Positions 13,149 to 15,125 of a DNA stretch of 15,125 bases are shown here, one piece after another (positions within the stretch are counted from its first letter, which is position 1; each line of letters starts with the position of its first letter). The translations under genes and the position numbers were made by a program. The notes below the pieces were generated by a model. It ran no database searches and was not told where the DNA came from. It saw only the letters and a program-made list of their open reading frames with translations. Source of the DNA: an uncultured Oscillospiraceae bacterium (lineage in GTDB: Bacteria; Bacillota; Clostridia; Oscillospirales; Oscillospiraceae); assembly GCA_910587255.1 (NCBI GenBank), contig CAJUKT010000036.1:1-15125 (forward strand), written 5' to 3'.

Positions 13149-13775
13149 TCATTTTGTTTCGTTATAATATTTGTTTAATATTTGGGCTAAAAGTAGAGGA
13201 TTTTCTTCATTTACAACGTGTCCGGTATTTTCGATGATTTCTAATTTTGCATTTTGAATATTTTGGTGGAAATAATACGCAGATTTAATGTTGGCGCTAT
13301 CTTTTTTCCCGCAAATCAAAAGAGTAGGACATTTTATACTGTTAATGCTGTCACTGAAATCCAATGCTCTCATGGAGTTTCCCAAAATGAAAGTGTCTTT
13401 TTTATTAAACGCCATATTTTCAAACATTGATCTGGGTAAAAGTCTAAAAATGATATTTTGAATGCCAAATATTACCCTGGGAATTTTATGGGGAGTACCA
13501 ATCAAAACAAGTGATTTCACTTTATCGGGGAAATCCAATGTGTAATGTAATGCTAATATTCCCCCTAACGAAATGCCGCACAAGTTTATTTGTCCGTCAT
13601 TATTATTACAATATTCTTTGAATGAAGAATATAAATTTTTATAACAAGCTTCCTTGCCATTAAGAATTGTAGATAGGTCTGGACACAAGATATCTCTATT
13701 GTCTTCCATATGTGAAATTGTTTCATTCCAACTTGTTGATTTATGGCCCGAACCGTGTATAAAAATAGTCTTCAT
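13149..13775 (-). CDS. Alpha/beta-fold hydrolase, AT-rich, likely horizontally acquired
   Basis: A 208-residue single-domain protein with the alpha/beta hydrolase plan: N-terminal strand and oxyanion segment IHGSGH (residues 6-11), nucleophile elbow GISLGG (Ser69), acid in CGKKDSAN (Asp159) and TGHVVNEENP (His186). There is no signal peptide, so it is cytosolic. The substrate cannot be read from the sequence. The ATG (bases 13775-13773) is preceded by AAAGGA at 7 nt; a TTG just upstream is less likely. A TATAAT hexamer lies about 40 nt upstream. Base composition is clearly AT-rich against GC-rich neighbours, and it sits between a truncated recombinase and an oriT-like region, so it is probably cargo of the inserted element. 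Confidence 0.8.
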   Translation of the reverse strand: MKTIFIHGSGHKSTSWNETISHMEDNRDILCPDLSTILNGKEACYKNLYSSFKEYCNNNDGQINLCGISLGGILALHYTLDFPDKVKSLVLIGTPHKIPRVIFGIQNIIFRLLPRSMFENMAFNKKDTFILGNSMRALDFSDSINSIKCPTLLICGKKDSANIKSAYYFHQNIQNAKLEIIENTGHVVNEENPLLLAQILNKYYNETK

Positions 13776-13813
13776 CAATTTTTCCTTTCAAATTTCGATT
13801 TTTCACTGGCTTC

Positions 13814-13819
13814 ATTATA
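13814..13819 (-). promoter_or_regulatory. -10 element of the hydrolase promoter
   Basis: Perfect TATAAT on the minus strand, about 39 nt before the hydrolase ATG, with an AAAGGA ribosome site between. The -35 at 17 bp spacing (TATACT) is poor, so the promoter may be weak or activator-dependent. Confidence 0.45.
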
Positions 13820-13859
13820 CGCTATCCTATCAAAAAAGTATAGCTGGATTTCGGAAAAC

Positions 13860-14100
13860 TTGTTGGACAGGAGCAGCTTGCAGTGTAAGATAATTCCGGG
13901 CGGCAAGTCCGCAAAGGGGTAGCTGGCGGAGCCAGCGCAGGGGAAGGGTAGCGTCCCCTGTGATGATTGGAGCAGATTGAAAATCTACGGAAATCATCCG
14001 CTGTCCGCAGGACGCTCCCGGCAGGGCGCAATGCACCACTTTCCTAAGTGGTGTATAATTGCGCCCTCTTTCAGAGGGGGATTTTCCAGCTTTTCACTTT
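13860..14100. other. Hairpin-rich non-coding region with oriT
   Basis: There is no gene here. Consecutive stems include GCTGGC-GGA-GCCAGC (13922-13936), CAGGGGA/TCCCCTG (13938-13960), AGATT-GAA-AATCT near 13974, GTCC-GCA-GGAC near 14003, the nick-site palindrome (14023-14067), and CCCTCT-TTC-AGAGGG (14064-14078). Such density of dyads next to a nick-like sequence and mobilization genes fits an origin of transfer. Confidence 0.55.
14023..14067 (+). other. oriT: Putative MOBQ-type origin of transfer (nick region)
   Basis: CACCACTT-TCCT-AAGTGGTG (14034-14053) is followed by TAATTGCGCCCT (14056-14067). This is the arrangement of the RSF1010/R1162 transfer origin, an inverted repeat followed by TAAATGCGCCCT, with one mismatch in the 12-nt core. 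In addition AGGGCGCAAT (14023-14032) is the exact reverse complement of ATTGCGCCCT (14058-14067), making the whole site a 45-bp interrupted palindrome. MobA/MobL (MOBQ) relaxases would nick here. No relaxase is in the window, but leftward mobilization genes begin nearby. Confidence 0.65.
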
Positions 14101-14171
14101 GGAAGCCAAAATTGCAAGCGGAATATCCGGCAGTCGGGAATCAGCCGTACCAATTGTGCCATAGGCGGCAT

Positions 14172-14202
14172 AAATCAGAACGCGCCCGGCGCGTTCTGAT
14201 TT
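14172..14202 (+). terminator. Strong 14-bp hairpin terminator, possibly two-way
   Basis: AAATCAGAACGCGC (14172-14185) and GCGCGTTCTGATTT (14189-14202) form a perfect 14-bp stem with a 3-nt loop, followed by TTTTT ending at 14204 on the plus strand. It would stop rightward transcripts from the oriT side before they enter the leftward mobilization genes. Confidence 0.6.
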
Positions 14203-14268
14203 TTCCACACATGAAAAGCCGCCAACGTGAGTGCGCCCGGCTCGTCCACGTTAGAACTTCCCTGCAAA

Positions 14269-14297
14269 AATCAAGGCGCGCCCGGCGCACTTTGATT
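14269..14297 (-). terminator. Intrinsic terminator of the leftward mobilization operon
   Basis: On the minus strand, a 13-pair stem with G-U wobbles and a CGG loop ends in GATTTTTG. It starts 16 nt after the TAA stop of the gene at 14313. Stem plus T-run is the standard layout. Its loop core GCGCCCGG recurs in two hairpins to the left. Confidence 0.7.
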
Positions 14298-14312
14298 CTG
14301 GAACAGGCTTTT

Positions 14313-14828
14313 TTATCGCTCCTGCTGTCGGGGCTTTTTGTCAGGATAGAGCTTCCCGGCAGCAACGGCGGCATGGCTTTTTATCTTAATTTCCCCCTCC
14401 TGTTCACTGCGCTTTGCGTTCCGGTAGCCTTCATCGGAGAGGTAGAAGCGGAACCGCTCCCCCTTAAAACCGACAAAGCAATCCTTCTGTACTTCCAGCG
14501 TAATCATGTGCCGGGTTTCCGGATGGAACCGTTCTATCCCTGACAGGTCATGCCCCTGCAAAATCGGCTCCTGTGCCTTTGCCGCCGCAAGCCGCTGGCG
14601 GATGGAATTGTCACGCTCTGCAAGGAACCGGGCTTTTGTGGCTGCGACAAACTGGCTGCACTCCGGCTCCGGTATCTTTTCCAGTTTTCGGATGGCGTTC
14701 TCCACGATTGCCTTTGTCAGTAAGTCCTTTATCACCGGCACGGTTTCTTTCATACCTGCAAGTGTTTCCGCCTTGGTCGGTGCGGCATACTGGTAGATAA
14801 TGTCCAGCTCGCTTTTTGAAAATTTCAT
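14313..14828 (-). CDS. Mobilization-module protein, TTRAP-like N-terminus
   Basis: A 171-residue charged, mainly helical, soluble protein starting MKFSKSELDIIYQYAAPTKA. The first about 65 residues resemble the transposon-transfer assisting protein (TTRAP) family, which pairs an acidic MxFxxxE start with a helix ending in LxKLxxIPE. The rest (RFLAERDNSIRQRL, then HPETRHMITLEVQKD and GFKGERFRFYLSDEGY) is unknown to me. The ATG is preceded by AAGGAGG at good spacing and overlaps the stop of the upstream DUF3847 gene by 4 nt (ATGA), so the two are translationally coupled. A terminator follows at 14269-14297. By position it belongs to a mobilization operon that may include a MOBQ relaxase outside the window; the biochemical role is unknown. 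Confidence 0.55.
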   Translation of the reverse strand: MKFSKSELDIIYQYAAPTKAETLAGMKETVPVIKDLLTKAIVENAIRKLEKIPEPECSQFVAATKARFLAERDNSIRQRLAAAKAQEPILQGHDLSGIERFHPETRHMITLEVQKDCFVGFKGERFRFYLSDEGYRNAKRSEQEGEIKIKSHAAVAAGKLYPDKKPRQQER

Positions 14829-15118
14829 TCCGTGTCCTCCTTCCGGTTTTCGGTAAGAACCTGTGCCACAAGACGCTTCGTGTCGCCCCGGTGGAACAAT
14901 ACTTTTAAGATGGTGCTGACCTGCCCGTCCGTCACGGCTTCCGGGTGGGGTAGATGGCTTTCCAGCATTGCCCCTCTGGTACAGAGCCGGTGCGTCCGTT
15001 CCTTCCGGTTCAGTGTCTTTATCTGGTGTTCCAGCATTTTCTCCTTATGCTGCGCCCGCCGCAGCCTTGCTTCGGTCTTTTCAATCTCCTGATTCAGTTT
15101 TTCCAGCTTCTCATTCAT
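14825..15118 (-). CDS. DUF3847-family protein of a mobilization module
   Basis: A 97-residue protein with an N-terminal coiled coil (LEKLNQEIEKTEARLRRAQHK, then KEKMLEHQIKTLNRKER) followed by the family signature HRLCTRGAMLES, then a short helical C-terminus with VLFHRGDTKRLVAQVL. DUF3847 proteins are small partners found beside MobA/MobL relaxases in Firmicutes elements; their function is not established. The ATG used reads MNEKLEKL, but only 7 nt of upstream sequence are available and show no ribosome site, so the true start could be further out. Its stop overlaps the next gene's start (ATGA). Confidence 0.75.
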   Translation of the reverse strand: MNEKLEKLNQEIEKTEARLRRAQHKEKMLEHQIKTLNRKERTHRLCTRGAMLESHLPHPEAVTDGQVSTILKVLFHRGDTKRLVAQVLTENRKEDTE

Positions 15119-15125
15119 GGGCGGC

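Noticed and set aside
13977..14543. A 188-codon plus-strand frame right of the oriT-like site
   Set aside because: It crosses the nick palindrome, two terminators and the antisense of the TTRAP-like gene; no ribosome site or motif.

Overview
The window is GC-rich bacterial DNA. It looks like a gut Clostridia (Oscillospiraceae-type Firmicutes) chromosome: the housekeeping proteins resemble Bacillota families, ribosome binding sites are strong purine-rich ones (AGGAGG type), and the accessory genes belong to families common in clostridial conjugative elements. The genus is an inference; no rRNA or tRNA is present.

Bases 1-7366 are a compact, same-strand nitrogen and nucleotide cluster: a PII signal protein (glnB-like), purF, asnB, guaA, pyrG and purC. 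PurF, AsnB, GuaA and PyrG all take the amide nitrogen of glutamine, and PII is the classical sensor of 2-oxoglutarate and ATP/ADP. The block therefore reads as a glutamine-spending unit behind its nitrogen sensor. Gaps are short (2 nt asnB-guaA, 6 nt guaA-pyrG), and a strong hairpin lies between glnB and purF.

Bases 7367-13062 are a decayed mosaic of a first mobile element. In order it holds a broken relaxase start, a reverse-strand SNF2 helicase remnant, a ParB-like protein with a TTG start, a small unknown protein, a palindrome-rich intergenic region (possible oriT/operator), two MobC-like relaxosome proteins, a helix-turn-helix replication-type protein with a decayed tail, a secreted transglutaminase-like protein with a frameshifted signal peptide, a TnpW-like small protein that may start at ATA, and the first ~34 codons of a large serine recombinase.

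From about 13063 the recombinase is cut off by different DNA. This carries an AT-rich alpha/beta hydrolase (minus strand), a hairpin-rich stretch containing a close match to a MOBQ-type (RSF1010/R1162-like) transfer-origin nick site, and leftward mobilization genes (DUF3847 and a TTRAP-like protein) ending at a good terminator. This looks like a second element inserted in the first.

The most unusual signals are DNA-level. Two long palindromes have different arms but share a core, GGTGA(A/G)TTC(G/A)CC: one lies inside the parB-like gene, the other overlaps the -35 of the recombinase promoter. There are also a triple palindrome array before mobC, paired TTGACACCC hairpins around the small unknown gene, and the oriT-like palindrome at 14023-14067.
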